A DNA stretch of 64,000 nt from Scalesia atractyloides (lineage: Eukaryota; Streptophyta; Magnoliopsida; Asterales; Asteraceae). The position numbers and the translations under genes were made by a program. Positions within the stretch are counted from its first letter, which is position 1. The number at the start of each line of letters is the position of its first letter. The notes beneath the pieces are model-generated. The model saw only the letters and a program-made list of their open reading frames with translations, was not told where the DNA came from and ran no database searches. The stretch covers positions 38,038,341 through 38,102,340 of the forward strand of contig CAMTDV010000012.1 of NCBI GenBank assembly GCA_947069175.1, in the 5' to 3' direction. Positions 1 through 9,799 of this stretch are shown here, piece after piece.

Positions 1-540
1 TCAATCAAACGGAGCCGATCGTATGTGGGCACGCCAGGTTCAACCTCATAATGAAATGGGGAACATGCTCAAAGCTCATAATGTAATGGGGAGCGGCGGC
101 CTATAAAATTGCATGTACTTAAATAATAAATTGCATCCAACAATAACTACACAACAGTTGAAACAAACTGAATACACAAGTTCATGATAGATGTATGCAC
201 AATGGTTTAATTATAATATATATAACAAGACACATGATACACCCCAAAACGTGATTAAAACGGGGCATTTGTAAAGATTCACTCACATTGGGTGCGTTGG
301 ATTGGAGATGGTGAGATGCGCACGAATTGGATGAGTAGAACAACGAGAAATACTAACCTAAATAATAACGGAAAAATATATTAAATGAGTGGATTTTATT
401 AAGGATTTTAATGAAATTTTTAGATATATTTTTGTGAGTTTAAGGCTATTTTCTATCTTTAAAAATGTTATTTTTAAGTATTTTTAATTGATTTTTAAAT
501 TAAATTAAATAAATAAAAATATAAAAAAATTGTTTATTTT

Positions 541-590
541 GCGTTGACCGTTGACCGTTGACCGTTTGACCGTTGACTTGTTGACCGGTT
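541..590. promoter_or_regulatory. Tandem TTGAC (W-box core) array in LTR A
   Basis: Six TTGAC cores in about 50 bases, most of them TTGACCG repeats. TTGAC(C/T) is the binding core of WRKY factors, which respond to defence and stress. The array recurs in the other A-family LTRs near 8570, 10627 and 53930. The regulatory role is inference. Confidence 0.5.
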
Positions 591-607
591 CGGTCAGTGG
601 AATTGTT

Positions 608-684
608 TGCGCCGGGTGAGGCTAGAACCCGAGACCTCCCGTACGCGTGCACGCAGCTCTACCAACTGAGCTACGTGTCTAACC
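608..684 (-). other. tRNA-like module T1 in LTR A
   Basis: On the minus strand a perfect 4-bp D-arm (GCTC/GAGC) with A-box TAGCTCAGTTGG is followed by a T-arm-like segment GGTTCTAGCC. The acceptor halves do not pair and the anticodon arm is poor, so it is not a functional tRNA gene. The B-box is intact (GGTTCGAGTC) in the diverged copies near 10690 and 54010. Confidence 0.6.
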
Positions 685-780
685 CGAAATAATCTTGTTT
701 TTAATTATATTTATATACTAATTCGGTTTAACCAAAATTCATTTAATTTCAAAAACATTTTAATTCAACGAACCGGTGCC

Positions 781-853
781 AGTATCAGGTTTCGAACTCG
801 TGACGTGCGATTCAATGTTGCACACAGTCCACCGCTGGACTGTGTGTCTAACT
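781..853 (-). other. tRNA-like module T2 with strong hairpin in LTR A
   Basis: Minus strand: a D-arm-like stem GTCC-AGCGGT-GGAC, extended by flanking ACACA/TGTGT into a near-perfect 10-11 bp hairpin, then a B-box GAGTTCGAAACC. No acceptor stem. The same hairpin occurs in every A-family LTR here, twice in the two diverged ones. Confidence 0.55.
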
Positions 854-1694
854 GGTTAACATCTCGGTTTTAAATAAACTTATAACTTAACTAACTTCGT
901 CTTCTTCATTCAAATTTCAGTCGACTGAATCACTAATCCGTTTCTTGTTTTTACGATTAACAAACATTCTTAAGGCTAAAACGAAATGGCAGAGACGGTA
1001 GTTAGGGGTGAACATACCGATGAACGGTTTATTTCAGAATTCCGGCGATGTGTCGGTCCCTGTTTTTATGCTCTTCAACTGAACAAGACAATTAACCGTT
1101 TTTATTAGCTAATCGTGAAATTGAAGTGATCAGCAAATGTTAACAGAGGGTTTGAATGCCCTTACCGATTCTCAGATGAATATAGAGGTTTTCAGAATCT
1201 TTCGGCGAACTGAAATTAACTGAACACAGTGCCTGGATTCGATTCAATTGAGAGGTTTAAGTTAGAAATAGCCTAACAATGGTTGAACTACAATGATATT
1301 GAAAGATTTACCGTTTGAGGATGAAATACGGTTTTCCGGCGAATTTTGCAGAAAATTCCGGCGAGTTGATTTAAGCGTTCTGACGAACTGAAAGTGTGAC
1401 GAAAGTGAAATGAAATGTTGGTATGATGTTTCTGAGTCGCGAGAGTGGTCTTGAGTTGAAGTAATTGGGACTTGATTAATTTCGGTTATAAAAACCGATA
1501 ATAAAGAAAATTGATGTTCAATCACTTCTGAATTGATTAAAATCATCGGTTCATCGGTTATAAAACGTGAATGAGCGATTAATCAAACGATTAGACGATT
1601 GAATTGCCGATTTCAGTTTCTCAGTTGGCGCAACCGGTTTAACCGAGTTTGTGTATAAATGTTATTTGTTTCTAGAGATAACAGAAAATAACAA

Positions 1695-1775
1695 GTGGCG
1701 GAGTGGTGATGCGAGTGTGTGTTAAGTCGTTGGATTTCTGATCTGGCTGACCCGGGTTCGAGTCCCGGCAGCAAC
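1695..1775 (+). other. tRNA-like module T3 (Leu/Ser-like) in LTR A
   Basis: Plus strand: A-box-like GTGGCGGAGTGGT and a T-arm with a perfect 5-bp stem (CCGGG, loop TTCGAGT, CCCGG), about 80 bases in all as in long-variable-arm tRNAs. The acceptor halves do not pair. It is antisense to the element. The T-arm is unchanged in the diverged copies. Confidence 0.6.
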
Positions 1776-1959
1776 ATATCCTTTTTATTTATTTTGTTTT
1801 AACTTTTTATCAAATATAATTTTTATAGTTTAGTTTATTTACTAATTATGTATCATTTTAAATCAAAATAATCATAAATATTCAACGTGACATTTATAAC
1901 TTGATATTCGATTACAAAACGGAGCGGGTTTTGAAAACCCGTTTTTGACAAATGTTACA

Positions 1960-1996
1960 GTATTCCCTACTTTTAGGAATTTCGTCCCGAAATTTA
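1960..1996 (-). other. Polypurine tract region of element A
   Basis: Directly inside the 3' LTR. Minus strand: the usual plant gypsy run GGGACGAAATTCC followed by AAAAGTAGGGAATAC up to the LTR. This is the expected site for plus-strand DNA priming. A near copy sits at the same place in element B (49937-49972). Confidence 0.6.
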
Positions 1997-2595
1997 AGTA
2001 GTTGAAGTAGTAGGAAAAAGATGCGGGTATTTTTCACGCATTGAGTCTTCACGTTCCCAAGTAAACTCAGGTCCCCGTTTCGACTCCCAGCGTACCCTAA
2101 CAATTGGGATGCGACTTCGTCGTAGACGTTTCTCTCCGAAGTCCATGATCTCTACTGGTCTTTCAATAAAATGCATAGATTCATCAATCTGAATATCTTT
2201 CAGAGGAATGTGGAGGTTTTCATCAGCGAGGCACTTCTTCAAGTTCGACACGTGGAATGTGGGATGAATCTGTTGAGTTCTTCTGGTAGATCAGGCTTGT
2301 ATGCTACAGGACCTACTCTTTCGAGTATCTTGAAAGGTCCTACGTAACGTGGTGCTAGCTTGCCCTTTTGACCAAAACGAACTACTCCCTTCCACGGTGA
2401 TACTTTTAAAAGTACATGATCACCAACGTTAAACTCTAAGGGCTTCCGTCGTTTATCTGCATAACTCTTTTGACGACTTTGAGCCGCTAGAAGATTGTTT
2501 CGGATTTGATGGATCTTGTCTGGGTTTCTTGGATCAATTCTGGACCAGTGATTTGAGCTTCCCCAATTCCGTGCCAACATACAGGATATCGGCAC
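1994..2595 (-). pseudogene. Element A integrase C-terminus and chromodomain (broken)
   Basis: Two overlapping frames hold the pol C-terminus. The upstream one has the integrase-core-to-chromodomain linker (RQKSYADKRRKPLEF, GDHVLLKVSPWKGV, RYVGPFKIL). The downstream one ends in a chromodomain-like segment (VRVRWESKRGPEFTWERED). A C-terminal chromodomain marks chromoviruses, where it steers integration to modified histones. Indels separate the frames from each other and from the integrase core. The last frame ends about 35 bases before the LTR, as is usual in this group. Dead copy. Confidence 0.8.
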
Positions 2596-3370
2596 TTACG
2601 ACCATATAAGGCTTCAAAGGTGCCATGCCGATGCTTGAATGATAGCTGTTGTTGTACGAAAATTCAACTAATGGTAGGTGGGCGTCCCAATTTCCCTTGA
2701 AGTCTATGACACATGCTCGAAGCATATCTTCAAGAGTTTGAATGGTGCGCTCAGATTGTCTATCAGTTTGAGGATGATAGGCGGTACTGAGATCTAATCG
2801 TGTACCCATAGCGGATTGTATTGCTTGCCATGTTCGTGAAGTGACACGACCATCACGATCAGAAATAATGCTTAACGGTACCCCATGTCGGCTTACGATT
2901 TCGCTGATATAAATACGAGCAAGCTTTTCGTTCTTGAAATCTTCGCGGATAGGAATAAAGTGAGCTGATTTTGTAAGTTGGTCTATAATTACCCATATAG
3001 TGTCATACCCACCAGAAGTGCGAGGTAACCCGGTAATGAAATCCATGGTTATATTTTCCCACTTCCATACAGGTATTTCCGGTTGGACCAGAAGTCCTGA
3101 GGGTCTTTGGTGTTCAGCCTTCATCTTGGAACATGTAAGGCACTTGGAAACAAAAACGGCAATATCCTTCTTCATTCCAGGCCACCAATAGGTATATCGT
3201 AGGTCTTGATACATCTTATCGGCTCCTGGGTGTATAGAATATCGCGTTTTGTGAGCTTCATTCATAAGAATTTCACGAAGATTGTTGTGGTTAGGAATCC
3301 AGATACGATCTAGGTAGTACAGAATACCGTCAGATTTAGTTTCAATTTTTAGCTCAGCTCCACAGGACAT
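2534..3370 (-). pseudogene. Element A integrase
   Basis: The HHCC zinc-binding N-terminus is visible (histidines in YSIHPGADKMYQDLRY, cysteines in CLTCSKMKAEH). The DDE core follows: first Asp in the ITMDFITGLP segment, second in IISDRDGRVTS, Glu in the QTDRQSERTIQTLEDML stretch. Its job was to join element cDNA to host DNA. A one-base deletion near 2625 shifts the frame after SYHSSIGMAP, and a second small deletion follows about 60-70 bases later. The upstream junction to RNase H is also out of frame. Confidence 0.85.
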
Positions 3371-3393
3371 CTCCTTTCGTACATCTTCTTCTG

Positions 3394-4122
3394 TTATTGA
3401 AACGTGTTGGCTTCTCGAATTTGATCTTTAATGTCGGTTATAATTTGCGAACATAGAAGACGAATGGAGTTCGCATAACCCTTTCGACTAAGTGCATAAG
3501 CCACCACATTTGCTTTACCAGGGTGGTATCTAATTTCACAGTCGTAGTCATTTAGAAGTTCGACCCATCTTCGTTGCCTCATGTTTAACTCCTTTTGATT
3601 GAAGATATGTTGAAGACTCTTGTGGTCAGTGTATATTTCACACTTAGTACCATAGAGATAATGTCTCCATATCTTAAGAGCGAACACAACGGCTCCAAGT
3701 TCTAGGTCATGAGTGGTGTAGTTCTTTTCATGCGTCTTGAGTTGTCTTGAAGCATAAGCTATAACTTTTCCTCTTTGCATTAGAACGCAGCCTAATCCTT
3801 GCCCTGACGCGTCGCAATAGACCACAAAATCATCACAACCTTCAGGAAGAGTGAGGATTGGTGCATCACAAAGTTTTTGTTTAAGAGTTTTAAAGGCTTC
3901 TTCTTGCTTGGGTCCCCATATGAAAGGTTTTCCCTTATGAGTTAAAGCCATGAGTGGTACAGCAATGCGAGAGAAGTTTGAAATGAACCGACGATAATAA
4001 CCAGGCAAACCAAGAAAAGATCTTACTTCAGTTGGTGTACGTGGAGCTTGCCATTCTTGAACCGCTTTGATCTTTGAAGGGTCGACATGTATTCCCTTGT
4101 CATTGACTACATGCCCGAGGAA
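3394..4122 (-). pseudogene. Element A RNase H and connection domain
   Basis: Same frame as the reverse transcriptase but cut off from it by a TAA at about 4123, where relatives read CAA (Gln). Contains the thumb/connection segment (PGYYRRFISNFSRIA), the RNase H start VVYCDASGQGLG with its catalytic Asp, YASRQLKTHEKNY, the HDLELGAVVFAL segment with its Glu, and IYTDHKSLQHIF. The enzyme removes RNA during reverse transcription. A frameshift past 3394 separates it from integrase. Confidence 0.85.
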
Positions 4123-5076
4123 TTACACCTCTTTTAACCAGAATTCACATTTGGAGAATTTGGCATAAAGCTTTTCCTTTTCTAGAAGTGCAAGGATGAG
4201 TCGAAGATGACGCTCATGATCAGATTTAGATTTTGAATAAATAAGAATATCGTCGATGAAAACTATGACAAATCGATCAAGATAAGGTTTGCGGACTCTG
4301 TTCATTAGATCCATGAAGACAGCTGGTGCGTTGGTTAAACCAAATGGCATGACCATGAATTCATAATGGCCATAACGAGTTCGAAAAGCAGTCTTAGGGA
4401 CGTCTTCTTCATGCACTCTAAGTTGATGATAGCCAGATCGAAGGTCGATTTTTGAAAAGCAATTGGCACCTTGAAGTTGGTCAAGAAGATCATCAATGCG
4501 AGGTAAAGGGTAGCGATTCTTGATTGTTAATTTGTTGAGCTCTCTGTAGTCGATGCACATACGAAACGATCCATCTTTCTTCTATACAAAAAGGACAGGT
4601 GCACCCCAAGGCGACGAGCTGGGACGTATGAATCCCTTGTCAGTCAACTCTTGTAATTGACTGGCTAGCTCTTGCATTTCAGAGGGGGCTAACCTATAAG
4701 GAGACTTTGCAACTGGTGTAGCACCAGGTATAAGATCAATACGGAATTCGACGTCTCTAACTGGAGGAAGTCCTGAAATGTCGTCAGGAAAAACTTGCGG
4801 GAAGTCTTTTACTACAGGAATGTCTTCAAGTTTCTTCTCCATGGTTCCCTTTTTGATGACATGAGCTAAAAACGCGACATAATTCTTGCGAAGATATTTT
4901 TGAGCTTGAAGACAAGACATTAAGCTGAGCCCTTTCGACGAGGTTTCTTCAATGATTCGAAGAGTCTGACCGTTTGAAAGAGGAATACGAATAAATTTTT
5001 CGCGACATACAACTTCTGCCTGATGTTGACTGAGCCAATCCATACCGATTATGATATCAAAACTTCCCAGCTTCAT
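4123..5076 (-). pseudogene. Element A protease end and reverse transcriptase
   Basis: Starts in the late protease segment (IIIGMDWLSQH), runs through the linker (FPQVFPDDISGLPP, YRLAPSEMQEL) and then the RT palm: MCIDYRELNKLT, NRYPLPRIDDLLDQLQGA, FSKIDLRSGYHQLRV, the AFRTRYGHYEF to FGLTNAPAVFMDLMN stretch, and the catalytic FIDD at 4246-4260. An in-frame TAG at 4582-4584 stands where relatives have a sense codon (CAG in element D), so it looks like a single C-to-T change. The motifs are intact but the chain is not continuous. Confidence 0.9.
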
Positions 5077-5194
5077 AGGAATAAGGTCGACTGAGAAATC
5101 GTGGTCGTTTAAGGTGAGTGTACAGTTGCGTATAATAGAGTTTAGTGAAACTGGTTTCCCGTCCGCAACTTCTACCGTTATGGATTGCGTGAGC

Positions 5195-5625
5195 TTATCC
5201 CAATTTTTTGTTTATGATAGGTTCAAATTCTAAAGACACAAAACTTCTATCCGCACCGGTATCAAATAACATAGAGGCATATCTACCATTTATAAGGAAC
5301 GTACCGTTAACCACATTGCCGTCAGCTCTAGCCTGATTCGCGTTAATATTGAAAGCTTTCCTCTTGCAGGTGGAGGAGCTTGGTTCGCTTGATTCACCGG
5401 GTTGGCTTGGGCCTGAGCATGAATAATGTTTACCAACCTTGGACAAGTGTTTCTGAAGTGGCTTGGGTCTCCGCAATTGTAGCAAGCCCGCATAGGTTGG
5501 CCCATAGGATAATTGGGTTGGTAGTATGTTTGGGCTAAATGTTGGGTGGGTGGTAATGGTAGGGGTTGTTGGGCTTGACCCATTAATTGTTGGTGGGTTT
5601 GGGTTAAAGGTTGGTGGCGGTTCGT
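5195..5625 (-). pseudogene. Element A zinc knuckle and aspartic protease
   Basis: One frame carries a perfect CX2CX4HX4C knuckle (CYNCGDPSHFRNTC), in frame with the upstream gag piece but behind an in-frame stop at 5626-5628. A second frame holds the protease with active-site LFDTGADRSFVS (catalytic Asp in DTG). A frameshift near 5370 lies between the two. Another before 5195 separates the protease from its C-terminal part. The protease would cleave the Gag-Pol polyprotein. Confidence 0.8.
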
Positions 5626-6662
5626 TCATTGAGGCATGCGGCAGGTTTGAACAGTATGACCTGCGCGACCGCATCCGGTGCAATATTGACAAGGATGATC
5701 AGGAGAATGGTGATATTGACAACGGTTGCATTTTGGCAGCGGGCCAGTGTAAGGTCTTCTGTATGGTGCGGGTGAAGGAGTGACTTGAGTAATGGGTGCA
5801 GCAGGAATAGGGGGGTTGGTTTGAGTAACTGCAAAATTTCTGGTGTTGCGCTTCCTCTTGTTAGCAAACTTAGAGGAAGAGATAGGATGGTTTGAAGTTT
5901 GACCCTCAACAGGGGCTTTCTTTTTCTCTTCTTTGAACTTCCCGTTGCGAATTCGGTTCTCGGTCAGTTCAGTTGCTAGCTCCATAGCAGCTTCAAGTGT
6001 TACTGGTGAACGCTGAGAACTGAATCTTGGATTTTCGAGGGAAGTCCTCGAATATAATGCTCGATCAGACGATAGGTTGGGGTGAACAAATTTGGAACCA
6101 TCTGGTTCAACTCCAAGAACCTCTTGTTATAGGTGGTGTGATCACCCTCCTTTTGCTTTAGAGAATGAAATTCGTCCTCCAGCTTTTTAATTTCGCTCCT
6201 AGGACAGAATCGCCTAGTCATGATTTTCCTTAACTCCTCCCAAGTTAAGGCCATTGCATCTTCAGTTCCCCTCTTCCCTTTCTCAGTATTCCACCAAGTG
6301 AGAGCTACCCCAAATAGTCTCCTGGTAGCGTATCGAACCTTGCGATCCTCAGGACAATCGCAGTTTAGAAAGGTGTTTTCCATCTCCTCGAACCAATGTA
6401 GGAGAGCAGTGACACCCTCGGTCCCTTCAAATTTAGGAGGATCACAAGACTTGAAATGTTTGTATGAACACTTGCTGGTAGGAGGGTTGTCGATGTTCTG
6501 GTCATGTTGTTGGGGAGGGTTAGTAGGATTTGTAGCGAGGGCTTGTTGCACTTGGACCACAATGTCAGGCAGTATCGTGGCCATTTGTTTCGCGATTTGG
6601 GTGGCCAAGCGTTCCTGAGACCTTCCTGATCTTTTACCCCTTCGTTATTGTCTGGACGACAT
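5626..6662 (-). pseudogene. Element A gag
   Basis: The capsid-like segment includes CSYKHFKSCDPPKFEGTEG, ALLHWFEEMENTF, VRYATRRLFGVALTWWNTEK and LTWEELRKIMTRRFCPRSE, typical of retrotransposon Gag. A frameshift near 6003-6050 moves into a basic region and a CX2CX4HX4C knuckle (CTGCGRAGHTVQTC). The natural start is probably the ATG at 6660-6662, since it directly follows a 3' splice-site-like TTCCTGTAG. The reading from that ATG is itself interrupted, so initiation and gag are both damaged. Gag would form the particle that packages element RNA. Confidence 0.8.
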
Positions 6663-7454
6663 CTACAGGAACATACATGAGAAGATTGTGAGTTTATGGT
6701 GTCTTTTTAGGTGTCATGTGTCTTTAAGAAAATGAAAATAACATAATATCAATAATGCAACTACATCCATAGGATGTCTTGGGTTTGCTCATGTTGGGCC
6801 TCAAATGTCTCCCATACCTTCACCTATATAGTCATGTGGGCCCCCATGGCTATTGGCTTGGTAGGATTCACATTAGTATTGGCAATTTAACACTCGCATC
6901 ACCCGAATGCAAACCACAAAATATGTTCATGAGATGTTTGGTCGGAACGTGTCCAGGTGTAGACACAATGACAACTCAAAGTGGGGTTAGCTCACACGAC
7001 GTTTGGTATAGCATGCTTTGGCCTAATAGGTACTTCGTACTCTCATCGTTAGTCCCCAGGTAGGCAAACTGGTCCTTTATTTTGGATTTATACGAATGCC
7101 AGCCTAGACAGGACGTTCCGACTATCGGTACTGGTACCCTTCCAGTTACTACATGCCCGTCATGCGAACTCACTTTGATGAGATTTGAAAACACAAAAAT
7201 CATTGTAAAAGCAATCATGATGTGGTGTGTGCTTTCATGGATGTGATATGTTATGAGTATATGATTCATAATAGGCATTATATGATAATATATACTTATG
7301 GACATGCTTGCATAACATTGAATGTAACATTTAACATAAAACATATAAACATCATGAAATTTGGCATGTAACACACAAAAATCTTATAAGTTTCTAATCA
7401 ACTATAGTATAGGCTCTAAGGGTCTAATAACCTATCCTATATCCCTATAGTCAT
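6663..7454 (-). other. Untranslated leader of element A
   Basis: Lies between primer-binding site and gag, with no convincing coding frame. Two motifs, TGGCCTAATAGGTA at 7019-7032 and the ACCCTTCCAGTTACTACATG segment at 7136-7155, recur in the same order and similar spacing in the internal region of element B (51047-51114). This suggests a conserved cis-acting leader signal. Confidence 0.6.
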
Positions 7455-7467
7455 GGCTCTGATACCA
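7455..7467 (-). other. Primer-binding site of element A
   Basis: Minus strand TGGTATCAGAGCC, complementary to the 3' end of plant initiator Met-tRNA and separated from the LTR end by three bases. This fixes the element's orientation and the LTR boundary at 7471. Confidence 0.9.
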
Positions 7468-8630
7468 GTCTGTCACACCCCGACCCGCAGCGGAATAAGA
7501 GTCGGGGCATAATTGGGTTATCACCAAAGCTCATGACATTTACTAATATGTTTCATATTTATTAAAGTCAAAGTTACATTTCCAAATATCCAAACATGTT
7601 CATACAATACAAAGAAAATAAACAAACATAACAATCCCAACTCTAAATCATTTTATTCTTCTAGTCCAATCCTATGTGTTTCTGGCTGCTGCTGGTTCAC
7701 CTGTATCATGTGTAAAAATGGGGGTTTTTGGGTCAACATAAGTTGGCGAGTGAACCTTATTAGATAAACATTTATTAAAGATTTACTTGTTAGTTTATCA
7801 ATGAAAAATTGTGCATAATCATAAATGAGCAAATGTAAGTAATCAAGCAGTGGCAAATAGCAATCACAACTACAACATACAATAATCATATGATAGCATA
7901 CATGAACATACCAACATCATACGATAAATAACATAAATGAAACTGTGCGATCAAGGCTCAATCAAATGGAGCCGATCGTATTGCATGTACTGAAAATGAA
8001 AATGTCTGTGCGATCAAGGCTCAATCAAACGGAGCCGATCGTATGTGGGCACGCCAGGTTCAACCTCATAATGAAATGGGGAACATGCTCAAAGCTCATA
8101 ATGTAATGGGAGCGGCGGCCTATAAAATTGCATGTACTGAAACTAATAAATTGCATCCAACAATAACTACACAACAGTTGAAACAAACTGAATACACAAG
8201 TTCATGATATGATGTATGCACAATGGTTTAATTATAATATATAAACAAGACACATGATACACCCCAAAACGTGATTAAAACGGGGCATTTGTAAAGATTC
8301 ACTCACATTGGGTGCGTTGGATTGGAGATGGTGAGATGCGCACGAATTGGATGAGTAGAACAACGAGAAATACTAACCTAAATAATAACGGAAAAATATA
8401 TTAAATGAGTGGATTTTATTAAGGATTTTAATGAAATTTTTAGATATATTTTTGTGAGTTTAAGGCTATTTTCTATCTTTAAAAATGTTATTTTTAAGTA
8501 TTTTTAATTGATTTTTAAATTAAATTAAATAAATAAAAATATAAAAAAAATTGTTTATTTTGCGTTGACCGTTGACCGTTGACCGTTTGACCGTTGACTT
8601 GTTGACCGGTTCGGTCAGTGGAATTGTTTG

Positions 8631-8707
8631 CGCCGGGTGAGGCTAGAACCCGAGACCTCCCGTACGCGTGCACGCAGCTCTACCAACTGAGCTACGTGTC
8701 TAACCCG
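8631..8707 (-). other. tRNA-like module T1, second copy
   Basis: Same as the left-LTR module: perfect D-arm, altered B-box (GGTTCTAGCC), no acceptor pairing. Confidence 0.55.
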
Positions 8708-8800
8708 AAATAATCTTGTTTTTAATTATATTTATATACTAATTCGGTTTAACCAAAATTCATTTAATTTCAAAAACATTTTAATTCAACGAACCGGTGC

Positions 8801-8873
8801 CAGTATCAGGTTTCGAACTCGTGACGTGCGATTCAGTGTTGCACACAGTCCACCGCTGGACTGTGTGTCTAAC
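8801..8873 (-). other. tRNA-like module T2, second copy
   Basis: Same hairpin (CACAGTCCA, loop CCGC, TGGACTGTG) and B-box GAGTTCGAAACC as in the left LTR. Confidence 0.5.
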
Positions 8874-9718
8874 CTGGTTAACATCTCGGTTTTAAATAAA
8901 CTTATAACTTAACTAACTTCGTCTTCTTCATTCAAATTTCAATCGACTGAATCACTAATCCGTTTCTTGTTTTTACGATTAACAAACATTCTTAAGGCTA
9001 AAACGAAATGGCAGAGACGGTAGTTAGGGGTGAACATACCGATGAACGGTTTATTTCAGAATTCCGGCGATGTGTCGGTCCCTGTTTTTATGCTCTTCAA
9101 CTGAACAAGACAATTAACCGTTTTTATTAGCTAATCGTGAAATTGAAGTGATCAGCAAATGTTAACAGAGGGTTTGAATGCCCTTACCGATTCTCAGATG
9201 AATATAGAGGTTTTCAGAATCTTTCCGGCGAACTGAAATTAACTGAACACAGTGCCTGGATTCGATTCAATTGAGAGGTTTAAGTTAGAAATAGCCTAAC
9301 AATGGTTGAACTACAATGATATTGAAAGATTTACCGTTTGAGGATGAAATACGGTAATCCGGCGAATTTTGCAGAAAATTCCGGCGAGTTGATTTAAGCG
9401 TTCTGACGAACTGAAAGTGTGACGAAAGTGAAATGAAATGTTGGTATGATGTTTCTGAGTCGCGAGAGTGGTCTTGAGTTGAAGTAATTGGGACTTGATT
9501 AATTTCGGTTATAAAAACCGATAATAAAGAAAATTGATGTTCAATCACTTCTGAATTGATTAAAATCATCGGTTCATCGGTTATAAAACGTGAATGAGCG
9601 ATTAATCAAACGATTAGACGATTGAATTGCCGATTTCAGTTTCTCAGTTGGCGCAACCGGTTTAACCGAGTTTGTGTATAAATGTTATTTGTTTCCTAGA
9701 GATAACAGAAAATAACAA

Positions 9719-9799
9719 GTGGCGGAGTGGTGATGCGAGTGTGTGTTAAGTCGTTGGATTTCTGATCTGGCTGACCCGGGTTCGAGTCCCGGCAGCAAC
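9719..9799 (+). other. tRNA-like module T3, second copy
   Basis: Perfect T-arm CCGGG-TTCGAGT-CCCGG and A-box-like start, as in the left LTR. Confidence 0.55.

Larger units (their letters stand above)
1..1959 (-). mobile_element. 3' LTR of chromovirus A (left part outside window)
   Basis: The right end reads ...AATGTTACA and is followed by a purine-rich tract (on the minus strand), so this is the 3' LTR of the minus-strand element whose pol follows. It matches 8020-9903 almost base for base; I count roughly 13-15 small differences by eye. The true LTR end (TGTCACACCCC, as at 7471) lies left of the window. It contains a TTGAC array, three tRNA-like modules and splice-site-like motifs, listed separately. 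Short open frames inside it are not coding. Confidence 0.85.

Noticed and set aside
608..684. Functional tRNA gene
   Set aside because: D-arm and B-box are good but the acceptor stem does not pair and the anticodon arm is poor. Kept only as tRNA-like; the same applies to T2 and T3.
1262..1546. 94-residue minus frame, nearly repeated at 9285-9569 and diverged at 11595-11834
   Set aside because: Repeats because it lies in LTR copies. No known domain, and the third copy differs in length and start. Better explained as LTR DNA.
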